The notes under the pieces were generated by a model. The model was not told where the DNA came from and did not search any database. It saw nothing but the letters and a program-made list of their open reading frames with translations. DNA of 64,000 bases from contig NW_004457313.1 of assembly GCF_000313135.1 (NCBI RefSeq), positions 1,247,151 to 1,311,150 of the forward strand, given 5' to 3'. A program made the translations under genes and the position numbers. This document shows, one piece after another, positions 42,293-53,249 of this stretch; position 1 is the first letter of the stretch; every line of letters starts with the position of its first letter. This DNA comes from Acanthamoeba castellanii str. Neff. Its lineage: Eukaryota > Discosea > Longamoebia > Acanthamoebidae.

Positions 42293-44846
42293 GGCACGCT
42301 TCTTCTTGAGCAGCTTGGCCTTCTCCAGTTCCCTGAGGGCATCGAGGCACATCTGTGGCGAGATCCACACGTCGTTTTCCTGCAGGAGGCGCGGCTTCTC
42401 GACCTGGCTCACGCGGGTGTAGAGCTCGTGGATGTCGAGCTTGTCGCCGTCGTCGGGCTGCAGGCTCTCGGCCAGGCCCAGAGGGCTCGTGGGGGTAGGG
42501 AGCAGCTTGATCGGCTCCAGATCCGGCTCGGCCTCCAGGTCATCCTCCTCAGCGCTGGTCTCCACCGCGAACGCGCCCATCGCCGCAACCGGCATTGCGC
42601 GCTTGGCGACCCTGAGCGTGGCGGCGGTCTTGCGCACGTTGTAGTCCGGCCCGACCCAGCCGGCCATCTTCATGAGCTCCTCCGACACGTCGTTGCCGCG
42701 CTCGACAGCGCCCTCCATCCAGTTGGCGCCCCACACCGATCGCTCCGAGCCGCCCCAGTGGATGCGGCCGTAGGGCTGGGTGAAGTACTTGCCGAACTTG
42801 GAGAGCACGCCGTTGTTGGTGGGAGCGTAGGTGAAGGTCACGCCGGGGATGGTGGGCTTGGCGGTGTTCCAGTCGTGGAAGATGATCTCCTCGTAGCCCT
42901 CGACCAGGTCGTGCTGCTTGGGGAAGAGGTGCTTGAGGAAGTCGATGGTCGATTGCTCGACCTGCTTCGGGCTCATGCCGTCCAGGCGGCGCGAGTCGAC
43001 AAAGATGCGGACGATGCCGGCCTTGCGCTCGTCCTTCATGCTGCCGTCCACGACGTTGCCCCACACGCCCATCTCATTGACGTGGGTCGCGTAGGGGGGC
43101 ATGATGAACATGCCTGCATCCATCAACACGACACAGTGTGAGCAACGTTGCTCGATCAAGGAGAGCAAAGAATGGCAAGTACGCACCGCCGCCCTGCTTC
43201 TTCCACCAGCGGTTCTTGTAGACGACGAGGATCTGGCGGGAGACGGTAGGGGTGGCCTCCATGGACGAGAAGAGCTGGGCGGCTCCGGGCTCGAGGGCCG
43301 GTGTGTAGTTGATGGTGCCGCCGAGGTTGGCCGGCGCCGCGGCCAGGGGCGACGTGGCGACGACCACGTACTGGGCGTTGACGGTGACGCTGCCGGTGTG
43401 GTTGTCGTTGACGACCACCTGCACGGGGTAGGGGCCGGCGTTGGCGCCGGCGTTGATGGCCGGCTGGATGATTTGCTCGACGGGCGAGTTGAGCTTGAGG
43501 CGGAAGTTCTCGTGGTGGCTCAGGCTCTCAACCAGGGCCTGCGTGAACACGCCCGTGCCGCCCTCCCACCTCAGCACCTTGGGCGGGATCTCAATTCCGT
43601 TGCGCGGAATGCCTCGGAATCTGCAAACACACAGGGCACGCGCGTGAGTGTCGTCGTTCCATGTGCGGTGTGTGTGTGCGGTGTGTGAGAAGGAAAGACT
43701 TACCGGACGTAAAGAGCGATGGCGCAGACCAGCGCAGAGACTCCGTGAAGGTTGGGGACTGCACATTGCATATTACACCGAACGATGTGAGCCACATGGT
43801 GCTCAAGCATCGACAAGAGTGAGCGCGTACAGGTCTCGAGGAGGTAGAAGAACTCGCGGGTGAAGTTGGGGTTGAACTTGTTGAGGATCCAGTGCTTGGA
43901 GATCCAATCCTCGAGGCTGATCTTCTCCAGCTCCTTGGCGGTCTTGCACGACCAGTCGATCTTGCCCTCCTTCACGATCTTGGCGCCCTTGTACATGAGC
44001 TTGAAGAAGAGCGGGAGGCCCGACGGGTCGAACAGGGCCTTGCTGAACTGGTTGAAGTTGACATCCGAAATCTTCAGGGTCTCCGTCGGCGAGCAGTTGA
44101 TCTGTCGCGCGCGCGAGAAACAGCCACGCGTTCGAATAGCGCGTGAGTGACCGGAACGAAGCCGGAAGTCAAAGCACAGGAGACACGGTGTTATAACTCC
44201 GAGAACAAGCGAAGCGTGGGCTGAGTGGTTGTACCTCCTTCGCCAACTGGAGGGTGTCGTTGTGTTCGAACAGCGCGAAGGTTCCACCTGCGGGGAGTTG
44301 AGTTGGTGGTGGTGAGGTGTGGAGTGTGAAGTGGCGCGTGGTGGTAGAGAGAACGTGCGTACCGATGGAGACCTTGGAGTCGTACTTGGCCAGCTCGATG
44401 GAGCGGGTGCGGCCGCCGAACCAGTCGACAGCGTCAACGATGAGTACCTTGCGCTCTTTGTTTTCCTGTGGTGGTGGTTGGCGGTGCCAGGGAGCCAAAG
44501 TCAGGCCTCGAGGCGCTTGAAGGCAAAAGTTGAGGCGGACCAAAACCAAATAAACACGTGCACAAACGAACGCATGCGCGCGTGCGGGACACAGAAAGGG
44601 GCGAAGGAGTGGAAAGATGAAGACAGATGGGGCACAAGGTGAGAGGTAAAATATGCAGATGAACGAACCTGAAGAATGCGGGTGGCGGCGGTGAGGCCCG
44701 AGAGACCCGAGCCGACGATGACCACGTCCCAGTTCGAACCCTGCTCCAGCCTGTTCGTGTTTGGTCCAAAGAGTTACGAGGGAAGCAAAATGACAACCAG
44801 TCTGGAGTGGGCCTGTTGGGTGAGAGGCGTACGGTGCGGTGTCCAT
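41894..44846 (-). CDS. flavin-containing amine oxidase with C-terminal membrane anchor
   Basis: FAD-dependent oxidase of the monoamine/L-amino-acid oxidase family. Exon 1 is only 14 bases (44846-44833), joined to 44750-44669; this gives MDTAPLEQG then the dinucleotide fold WDVVIVGSGLSGLTAATRIL. Further: VLIVDAVDWFGGRTRSIELA, GGTFALFEHNDTLQLAKE, a substrate region with WISKHWILNKFNPNFTREFF, PPKVLRWEGGTGVFTQALVE, YVVVATSP, and the FAD-binding end RIHWGGSERSVWGANWMEGA. After this a 150-residue acidic and Ser/Ala-rich linker leads to a last hydrophobic helix (VPAFLLGLTVGVFVTMAAFR) and a basic tail, like the outer-membrane tail anchor of MAO. No covalent-FAD Cys is obvious. Middle exon borders (44100-43600) are approximate. 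Substrate unknown. Confidence 0.86.
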
Positions 44847-45407
44847 CTTATAGGTCTGCTGTGTTGTGTTTGATGTTGTTGTTTGGTTGGACGACGAAGA
44901 CGAAGCGAATGTTTTCCTTGGCCCTGTGTCGTTCCTGGCCGTTGCATCCCATCGCTAGGTTGCGGTTTGGATGTCGACGCATAAATCTGAGTGGTCGTAT
45001 GGTGTCGCCACCTCGCTCCCCGTTGGTTCGCAGGGTGATCCTGTTTATATCATCACCTCCCATACCCGTGGTTCCTATCGAGGCGTCGACGTGTAACTTT
45101 GAGGATTATTGCTCTGTGATGGTAATTTTTGGCATATCTTAACATTTTTAGTTCCTAACAAGGGTTCCCGTGGCCCGTGCACAGGAATAAGGTGGCGCGA
45201 TTGGTCTACGATTCAACCAATCACCGTTTTTGCGTGGAAGTGTGTTCCGCCCAACCTTCTTCTGTGCTTTCATTCTTCTCTTCTTCTCCGCCTGGCCCAA
45301 CTCCTACAAAAGCTAGGCACCAAGTACCAGTCCACACACCAGCACCCGACCTCAACACACAAGACCTTTCCAAGGGTCCCACAAGACACCAACCTCGCCC
45401 TTCAGCC
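44847..45407. other. intergenic, divergent promoter region
   Basis: 561 bases between the amine oxidase (minus) and the dioxygenase-P450 fusion (plus). The last 100 bases are CA-rich (CCACACACCAGC, CTCAACACACAAG), typical of leaders here. No supported gene. Confidence 0.45.
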
Positions 45408-48400
45408 ATGGCCGCACGACAAGGCCTCGTCTGGCTGACGGTGCTGCTGCTGCTGGCGCTGGCCATCGCCGCGTCCCTCGCCGCAGACACACCCAACAAC
45501 GGGGGCAACAAGAAGAATGGCCCTGCCAAGGTACTGTTCTTGTCGCGCCTCCTTCGCCTTCGCCTTCCACTCTCATCTTTCGAGACGAAAGATGAAAAAC
45601 TAACAGAGACGATAACTCTTCGCTTCTCTCTTGCAGAAGGTGATCGACTTCCTGAAGGGCATGGTCGTGGGCAGCGATGACCTGGCGACCAAGGTCGAAG
45701 ACCTGCTCGACACCAACAAGTGGGAGACGCTAAGCAAGCAGGCCGGCTCCAAGAAGGACAGCGGCAAGGTCAAGGCCCAGGCCGCCACCGGCGTGCCCAA
45801 CCCCTTCCCCGACTTTGGTACGCGCACCCTCTACGACTCGAAGAAGACCACGTTGAAGAAGAAGAAGACAAGAGCTGACGTTGGGGGGCTGGCGTGGTGA
45901 CGCCGATCACCGGTGGCCCGTCTAGGCTGGGAAATCGACCCCAAGTGCTTGGAGTCGAAGGAGTCGTACTACTACCGCTCGTGGGACGGTTCGTGCAACT
46001 GGCTGCGCAAGGGTCAGGCCGCGACCGGCGCCCAGGACCAGGCCTATGCCCGCGACTACACCCCGCCCCACTACAAGCCCGGTACCTCTCGTCGCCTTTC
46101 TCGCCTTGTCCGTTTGGTGTCTCGTGCTCTCTCGTGTTCGCGGCACATGTGGTTATATTTTTGGTGATGCCACGGTATATTAGCTATATTTTTGGAGCTT
46201 GTGTTGCTTCGGTGAAAGTGCACTTTCCTGTTTTGGTCCTGTTGGAAGGCAATATCGGCTCATTTTCGCCATTGGCCCATCGGTGGTTAATTTTTTTCCT
46301 TTCATTTTCTTTAGGACTTTTCATTTTTCTGACTGATTCCTTGTGGCACACAGGCACGCTCGGTGAGCCGAGGGACGGACCCAATGTGCGCGAGCTCAGC
46401 AACATCTTCTTCAAGAACAGGAAGACCGGCTACTGGGACCACACGCCGTGGCTTCTCGGCTATGTCGAGTTCTTGGTACGGCCCCTTTCTTCTTGTTTTC
46501 TAGCGGCACTAGCATTAATCCTGAGAAAACAATTCTAACCCTAATCTTTTTCTAAATAAATAAATAAATAAATAAAACTAATTTAGGTGCACGACCTCAT
46601 GCTCTCGGACGCTGGCCGTGAGAAGGGCGACCTGATGAACATCGACATCCCGGCGGGCGACCCCGATTTCCCGCCCAAGACCAAGCTTGAGTTCTGGCGC
46701 AGCGAGAGGGCGCCGGGCACGGGCGAGAACGGCATCCCGCGCGAGCAGTACAACAGGCGGAGCAACTGGATGGACCTGGAGACCATCTACGGCTCGACCA
46801 AGGAGATGAACGCGCTGCTGCGCCAGAAGGACGCGGCGGGCGCGCTCAAGTGCGAGCTGATCCTGGACGACGACTACCTGCCGGTCAACGACGAGCGGTT
46901 CAACTTCTCGCTGCCGGGCCGGCCGGGCCAGCAGCGCAACCTGTTCGCCGCGGGCGACCTGCGGGCCAACCAGGACTACCTGCTCATGGTCTACCAGACC
47001 CTGTTCGTGCGCGAGCACAACCGCATGTGCGGCGTGCTGCACGGCAAGTACCCCGACTGGAACGTCGAGCAGCGGTTCCAGACGACGCGCATCGTCATGG
47101 GCGCCAAGATGAACATGATCGGCGCGGCCTACTTCAAGGCCTACTTCATCGACGTGCCGTGGCCCGACGATCCGACGGCGATCATGCGCAGCTGGACGGG
47201 CAAGACCGTGCTCGAGATCAACCCGCTCACCATGTCCTACCCGTGGCAGATGCTGCTCAACCCGAAGACGGGCGACCCCTACTCGCTGCCCAACGAGTTC
47301 AGCGTGGGCTACCGCTGGCACGACCTCATCCCGGCGTCGCTGCAGATCTTCGACAAGGAGAACAACCCGACGACGCTGGTCAACCTGGCCGAGACGGCCT
47401 TCAACGCCACCAGCTTCAAGCAGACCGGCATCAACAGCGTCGTCGAGGCCATGAGCGTCACCCAGATCCCCGACTTCCACAGCGGCATCCAGGACACCTA
47501 CCGCAGCATGAAGTTCAACTTCCGCAACCCGGACGAGGGCAACGGCTTCGATCTCGCCGCGTGGGCCATCATGCACGAGCGCGAGCGCGGCCTGCCCACC
47601 TTCAACGAGTACATCCGCAAGGTCTACGACGGCGTCGTGCCCTTCAAGCCGCGCGCCACCTTCGAGGAGTTCACCAGCAACGTCTACTTCCAGCAGGAGC
47701 TCAAGCGCCTCTACAAGACGCCCGACGACGTCGACCTCTGGGTCGGCCAGGAGCTCGACGAGGAGTGGTGGCCCAACACCCACATCCCGCGCTCCATGCT
47801 CATCATCAACTTCTACACCCTCTTCAAGGCCGCCGCCGCCGACCGCTTCGGCATCAACTGGGGCATGTTCTGGTGCATCTCCAACTACAAGCCCTGGAAC
47901 TGCCCCACCACCAACGTGCTCCAGGACCTCCTCTGGAAGCCCAACCCGCTCCCGCTCTTCCCCAACGCCAAGCTCCCCGACTCCTTCTGGTGGGAGGAAC
48001 TCGATCTCCAGAACCAAGGCGTACGCCACTCTTCTCACCACCTTGTGTGTTGTGTTGGCGTGTGGTGTGATTTTTCTACGATCGTTTCTCACGCACGCAC
48101 ACACGACACCATAGACCAACTTGTTGCACAGGATGGTGACGCAGAACACGGGCGTCAAGTGCCTGCAGAAGAACCTGTTCTTCGTGGCCAACGCCAAGAG
48201 CAACCCGATCGAGTGCTTCTCGACGGGCGACATGCCGAGCCCCGACGACGACAAGTCCTTCCTGCTCGACCCGTTCTTCAAGAACGACGACCTCCACTTC
48301 CTGCCCTTCGCCCTGTGGGGCTCCGTGCAGCCCTTCGTCGACTACACCAAGCAGTACGGCGACGTGGTCAAGTTCAAGCTCTCCAACGACGGCAACAACA

Positions 48401-48648
48401 TCCTCCTGTCCAACGCCAACGACCTGGGCAAGATCTTCGAGTCGGACAAGTACTGGCTGCGCAGCCGCATGGACTACTCGGACTTCACCTACGGCCGCAT
48501 GGTGGGCTACAAGGACGGCACGCCCTTCACCGCCCTCTCCAACAGCCACCCGTCCGAGCTCTACAAGTGGAAGCGTCTCAGGACCATCTTCGACACCCAA
48601 ATCACCCCGGCCAACATCAACCAACTTCCCACCATCAACGTGTATGTC

Positions 48649-48680
<32 letters not shown>

Positions 48681-49738
48681 TCGGACGACAGTATCTAATC
48701 GCAGATACTGCTCCAACACATAGGTCGGCCAAGAAGCTTCTGGCTACATTCGACCAGCATGTGGGCAAGAAGTACGACGCGGCCGACGATGAGACTGGCG
48801 TGGCCCTCGAGCTGGCCTGCTCGCTCGCCTACGGTGACGACTTCTGCCAGCGCGACCCGGCCCGGCTGCAGCAGTTCGTCAAGTACGGCAAGCGGTGGCT
48901 CAAGTATTTCCCGGACTTCCTCAAGTACGCGCCGCCGTACAACAACCCGATCCTCGTGCTCGAGGGCAAGACCTCCAAGATCAAGGACGCCATGGACTTC
49001 TTCGGCCAATTCAGCCGCGACGCGCTGGCCGAGGTGCGCAAGAGCCCGGCGGGCAAGACCTCGTGGCTGGCCAAGTGGGCGCTCACGCCCACCGAGGACG
49101 GCTCGCTGCTCGACGACAAGGAGGTCATCGCCGCCACCTTCGACTCGTTCATGGGCATCCCGCCCACCTTCAGCTTCATCCTGGGCCACGGCATGTACCT
49201 GCTCGCCAAGAACCCGACCGTGCTCGAGCGCGCCTACCGCGAGGTGAGCGCCGTGCTCACCACCGCCGCGCGCGACCTCACCATCGCCGACTTCCACCGC
49301 ATGCCCTACCTGCTCAAGGTGGTCCGCGAGATCTACCGCTACTACCCGCCCGGCGGCCAGATCTACGCCCGCGTCTCGATGGAGGACGACACCCTGCGCG
49401 ACTGGCAGGTGCCCGCCGGCACCACCTACATGATCCACACCGCCAGCATCCACCAGGACCCGCGCTTCTGGGCCAACCCGACCGAGTTCAACCCCGACCG
49501 CTTCGACACGCCCGTGGCCAACAACACGTGGATCCCGTTCGGCGGCGGCAAGAAGGACTGCCCCGGCAAGGACCTCGCCCTCCAGGTCTCCAACGCCTTC
49601 TTCGCCCACCTCATCCGCAACTTCAAGTGGACCTACGCCGGCGAGGACCCGCCCGTCATCCGCATGCTCCTCTCCGCCGCGCCCAAGGACCCCTTCCTCT
49701 TCAAGCTCCAGCGCCGCTCCGCCAAGGACGAGCTGTAG
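45408..49738 (+). CDS. secreted cyclooxygenase-like haem dioxygenase fused to cytochrome P450
   Basis: Seven exons (45408-45530, 45637-45817, 45926-46081, 46354-46475, 46587-48020, 48115-48641, 48724-49738) join to 1,185 residues. Signal peptide GLVWLTVLLLLALAIAASLA. Haem peroxidase domain: SYYYRSWDGSCNW, distal VHDLMLSD (His196), MNIDIPAGDPDF, TLFVREHNRMCGVL, RFQTTRIVMGAKMNMI (close to COX FQTTR), and FSVGYRWHDLIPAS with catalytic Tyr436 and proximal His439 (Y-x-W-H, as in COX and fungal linoleate diol synthases). P450 domain from about 700: EIYRYYPPGGQIYA (ExxR) and FGGGKKDCPGKDLALQ (haem Cys1127). The I-helix reads FMGIPPT, lacking the usual acid-Thr pair, as in hydroperoxide-isomerising P450s. 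The layout matches fungal Ppo enzymes, so oxylipin synthesis is likely. The signal peptide is unlike fungal Ppo. Confidence 0.92.
46553..46577. repeat. (AAAT)n tract at an intron 3' end
   Basis: About six AAAT/TAAA units shortly before the acceptor AG of the fourth intron of the dioxygenase-P450 gene, an AT-rich island in very GC-rich coding sequence. Confidence 0.85.
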
Positions 49739-50134
49739 TTTTGTTATTATCTCCCTCTCCTCCCTATCGGGTCTTTTCTGGCCTCAACCCTAAGAAATAG
49801 ATAATCATTTTCAACACGAGACGAAGACGAAAGAAGATGAAGGTGAGGAGGTCGTGTGACACGATGGCGGTGGTGTTTGCCAAGAACTCGGATCGTGAGC
49901 TTCCGAGACGTGCTGCCTGATGCGGGTGCCTGCGGCCGACCACCCGCCCGACGCCGTCCTGCTCTGCAAAGTCTGCCCCTCCCCCCCTTCGCTTTCGTTC
50001 TGTCCCTCGCAAACCCAACCCGATAATTTATCGGTTATTGCGCCATAGTGCGAAGCGTCAGCCGTGTCAGCGCCTCTAAGTGCACTCGCATTGCTTAGGC
50101 TGACGCGTTCAACAACCTATGTGTTGTTGATCGA
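49739..50134. other. intergenic, no gene seen
   Basis: 3' flank of the dioxygenase-P450 gene. Short C-rich and AT-rich stretches; no reading frame with support. Confidence 0.45.
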
Positions 50135-50812
50135 ATGTTACGGTGCAGCCCTGTCACATGTGGGGAGATGGGCGTGGACGAGTGCGGGCTGGTCATCGGC
50201 AATGAGGTACCTGCCTCGATGCTTTTCTGTCGGGACGAAGCGCTCAGAGTCATTCTCGTCCTCCTAAAGGACCACGGGCAGGTACCTGCTTCTGCGCCCG
50301 GCCACAGTGTGCTCCCATCCACATCCACCGACTGAGCGCCGGGGCCTGTACCAATGGAATAACAGTTGGATATTGACACGACTCCGCCACCCTCCTATAG
50401 ATCCACTCCCGGCCCACGGTCTCCACCACGTGGTGCCTCTGCCCGGTCACATACAAGAAACCTGCCTTTTGCAGGCAAGGAATGGGAACACGCCTGCAGT
50501 GACGGTCTCCGGGACATGGCGGCCTCGATGGAGTCCAATCTCGTGGTTGATACAGAGGACAAGGTGCAGAACGAGTCGGAGAAGAGCCGCGCAAAGTTGA
50601 ACTTCTTCGTCAAGTTCGCGCGAGGTGCGTTCCCTCCCTCACAATTCCAATGATTGTTTGACGATCGTGGTGAACTCTGTCGAGCGGCTTCGGTGCTGCT
50701 GCGGCCGAGTTCCACGCAGGGCGCGACGAGCTTGAGTCAACGCTCCTGCGCGAGGTCGAGCACGGCGGTGTTAGCGGGTCGTGTTGTTGGTTGTGTTTTA
50801 TTTTTTCCCCAC
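50135..50812 (+). CDS. doubtful small hypothetical gene or gene remnant
   Basis: An opening frame gives MGVDECGLVIGNE and DEALRVILVLLKDHGQ, each ending at a GTACCTGC-type donor. Further on an exon-like piece (about 50503-50622), bounded by CAG and G|GTGCGT, encodes GLRDMAASMESNLVVDTEDK and KSRAKLNFFVKFARG. A last piece in another frame reads FGAAAAEFHAGRDELESTLL. Composition is coding-like, but I cannot join the pieces in one phase, and the 3' end runs straight into the opposite-strand glycosyltransferase. It may be a small coiled-coil protein, a degraded gene, or a model I failed to solve. No family recognised. Confidence 0.3.
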
Positions 50813-50814
50813 GC

Positions 50815-53144
50815 TCACAGGAAAAGAAGGAAGAGAAGCTTGAGCAGGAGCCAGATCAAGAGGGCGAGCCCAGTGGCGACCCCCAGAGCTACGCCCATCT
50901 CCGTGGTGGTGAGCTCTTGCCCTGTCCAGAAGGGATTCGGCATCAGCAACCAAGTAAACTGTAAAGAGAAGAGCGAACAGCAGGAGCGGAAGACGTACAG
51001 AGCGCCGAGGCCGTCGACACGTCGGCGTAGTCGGAGGTGGGCACGAGCCCTATGCTGGTGATGCACACGCGCTCGAACGCGTCCACCACCTTGCGCACGC
51101 CGTCACCATCGGCGTTGACCTTTGCGCTCAGCTCCCGCAGCCTGTGGCTGTGGTCAGCAACCGCCGAGCCTCGGAGAGTGGTGCGAGACGGGGCGTACCT
51201 CTGTGTGGTTTGGGCCGAGGTGGCGCGGTCGATGGCCTGGAGGAGGGCGTCGGCGGTGAGCTGCGTGCGGGCAATGGGCTGCGGCGCGATGCCGATTTCG
51301 TGGGCGCGGTTGGCCCAGAACCAGGACACGCGATCGTCAATCGGCACACAGACCAGCGGCACACCGGCTCGAATGGTCGCCGCTGTTCCAAAGACAACCA
51401 TCAGCACACGCATGTGTCGTGTGTGTCGTGTGTCGTGTGTCGTGTCGCACGTGTGTCGCGCGTGTCTTGTGTGCGGGAGATACCGGTGATGGCGTGACCG
51501 CCGTCGATAACGGCGCAGCTGCACTTGGGCAGGATGGAGGCGTAGCTGAGGCGAGACACCACGCACAGCGAGTCTGGGATGGCCCCGGGCGCGTAGATCA
51601 GCTCGGCCCACCCGGGGTGCACGTCCACCACGCCGTCGCCGTCTTCCGTCATCGCTGCTGCTGCGTCCGTCGACGTTGGCCCCTCGCCGTCGGCCCCACC
51701 GGCCGGCTGTACCTTGGCCGGCCCGTCCTCGTCTCGAATGAAGAGGACCACCTGCCGTCGCGTCTTGTCGGCCAGTCGGGCCGCCACGTCGAGCACCGCC
51801 CGAGCGGAGGACTGGCTGTCGACCAGCCCGCCGCAGGCGAAGAAGAGGGGCCGCACTGCGCCCTCCGCCTCAGTGGTGGAGGAGGACTTTAGGAACCGCT
51901 CCAGCCGCTGCTCCTCCTCCTTCGCGCTCTCGTCTTCCTTCTTCTCCCACGTCGCCGACTCCACAGCTGTACACCCGTTCCTCCTGTTAACAGTGACCCC
52001 CAACACGCCGCACACGCACACACCGCACGCACTTCACACCGCACACGCGCACCTGACGATGACGGGGTGGTGTTGTCCTTGTCGGCGGCGAGCTCGAGGC
52101 GCAGGTCGGAGGAGAGGAACGGGGCCGGAGCGGGCTTGTCCGGCAGGAAGAGGAACGCCGGGACCTTGAGCTCGGCCGCCCAGTCGTGCGGCTTGGCGAA
52201 GAAGGCCGGGTGGAGCGGGTGCACGACGGGCAGCGTCTGGCGCTTGATCAGCGGCAGCACGCCCAGCGCGTTGGGGATGGGCGGCAGCTTGAGCCGGGCC
52301 TCGCGCCACGCGTTGACTGCGTCGCGGGCCGACCGCCACTCGAGGGCGAGGGCCAGCAGGTGGGACCACTTGTTCATCCACCGGCGGTGGGGCAGCGCGA
52401 GGCCGCCGGGCAGCAGGGGCAGACGGAGGGCGGCGGGGGCGGAAGTGGGCGAGGACGACGACGACGAGGCGTTGGGGCAGGCGGTGAAGGCCGTGCTAGG
52501 GTGGGCGTCGGTGGGCGACACGGGCGCGAAGAAGACCCCCACCCAGCAGATGGCAAATTTCTCCGCCAACCTGCGGCACACACGACACACCACACGCACG
52601 GCACACACACACGCACACGTCAGGGTGCGATCGACTTCTTTGTGGGAACGTGGAAGGAGCTGCGGCGGCACACGTACGAGTAGGCGGCGTGGAGGCTCGA
52701 GTGTTCGCCGACGATGCAGGTGCGCTGCTGCGTCGCCGTCGAGTCCCTCGTTTGGTCGATCCCCTCGCGCCTGCACACCTCCTCCAGCGCCTCCGCAAAC
52801 GTCTACACCACCGCACGCACACGCACGCACCGCACGCACCGCACGACACGCGCCAGTAATATATATATATATTATTGCGGACAGTAATAAGATGGAGTGT
52901 GCTCGAGCAGCAAAGGTGAAAGGTTGGGGCGTGGGCTGAAGAGTACGAGGAAGGAGCGGGAGGGGGCGAGGGGTGCGGGGTTGAAGGCGGTCCAGCGGAG
53001 GCCGTAGTCCTCGACCAGCGCACGAAAGCGGGCGGGGCACGCCACCAGCACCGGCTTGTGGCCTCGCTTCACCAGGCCGCAGCCGAGTGCCACCATTGCG
53101 CGCACGCTGCCCAGCGTCCCGTCGGTCACCATCAACGTCCTCAT
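50815..53144 (-). CDS. family 1 glycosyltransferase (UDP-sugar/sterol glycosyltransferase-like) with C-terminal membrane helix
   Basis: GT-B fold glycosyltransferase in about seven exons. N-terminal lobe: MRTLMVTDGTLGSVRAMVAL then CGLVKRGHKPVLVACPARFR and ALVEDYGLRWTAFNP, the sugar-acceptor lobe seen in sterol glucosyltransferases. Middle: GVLPLIKRQTLPVVHPLHPA. C-terminal lobe: GAVRPLFFACGGLVD, then the donor-binding region LPKCSCAVIDGGHAITG, AGVPLVCVPIDDRVSWFWAN and HEIGIAPQPIARTQLTADAL. The canonical HHGG-GT of this region is IDGGHAIT here, so the first His is replaced. The chain ends with a hydrophobic helix (MGVALGVATGLALLIWLLLK), unusual for sterol glucosyltransferases and more like ER UGTs. 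Exon borders between 52900 and 52600 are approximate. Donor and acceptor unknown. Confidence 0.8.
51410..51475. repeat. (GTGTC)n low-complexity intron
   Basis: GTGTGTCGTGT units filling an intron of the glycosyltransferase gene. The same GTGTC unit recurs at 56245-56275 and in the F-box gene introns. Confidence 0.85.
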
Positions 53145-53249
53145 CTTCAACGACCTCGCTTCGTGTTTCTGTTGGTCGACACAAAACAGAAAATAGAAAC
53201 AGAAAATGAAAGTGAAAAAAGAGAAATAAGAAAAGAAAAGGCGGAAGCG

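Noticed and set aside
41804..43141. 445-codon plus-strand open frame
   Set aside because: Antisense of the amine oxidase exon, whose FAD motifs and splice sites are clear.
46578..48281. 567-codon minus-strand open frame
   Set aside because: Antisense of the dioxygenase domain; a Val/Glu/Gly/His-rich shadow without motifs.
48115..49738. P450 part as a separate gene
   Set aside because: The exons at 46587-48020 and 48115-48641 join in frame with no stop or start between them, and the P450 part has no signal peptide or N-terminal anchor of its own.
52858..52875. (TA)n run as a hairpin or terminator
   Set aside because: It lies in an intron of the glycosyltransferase gene, and no stem-loop function is expected there.
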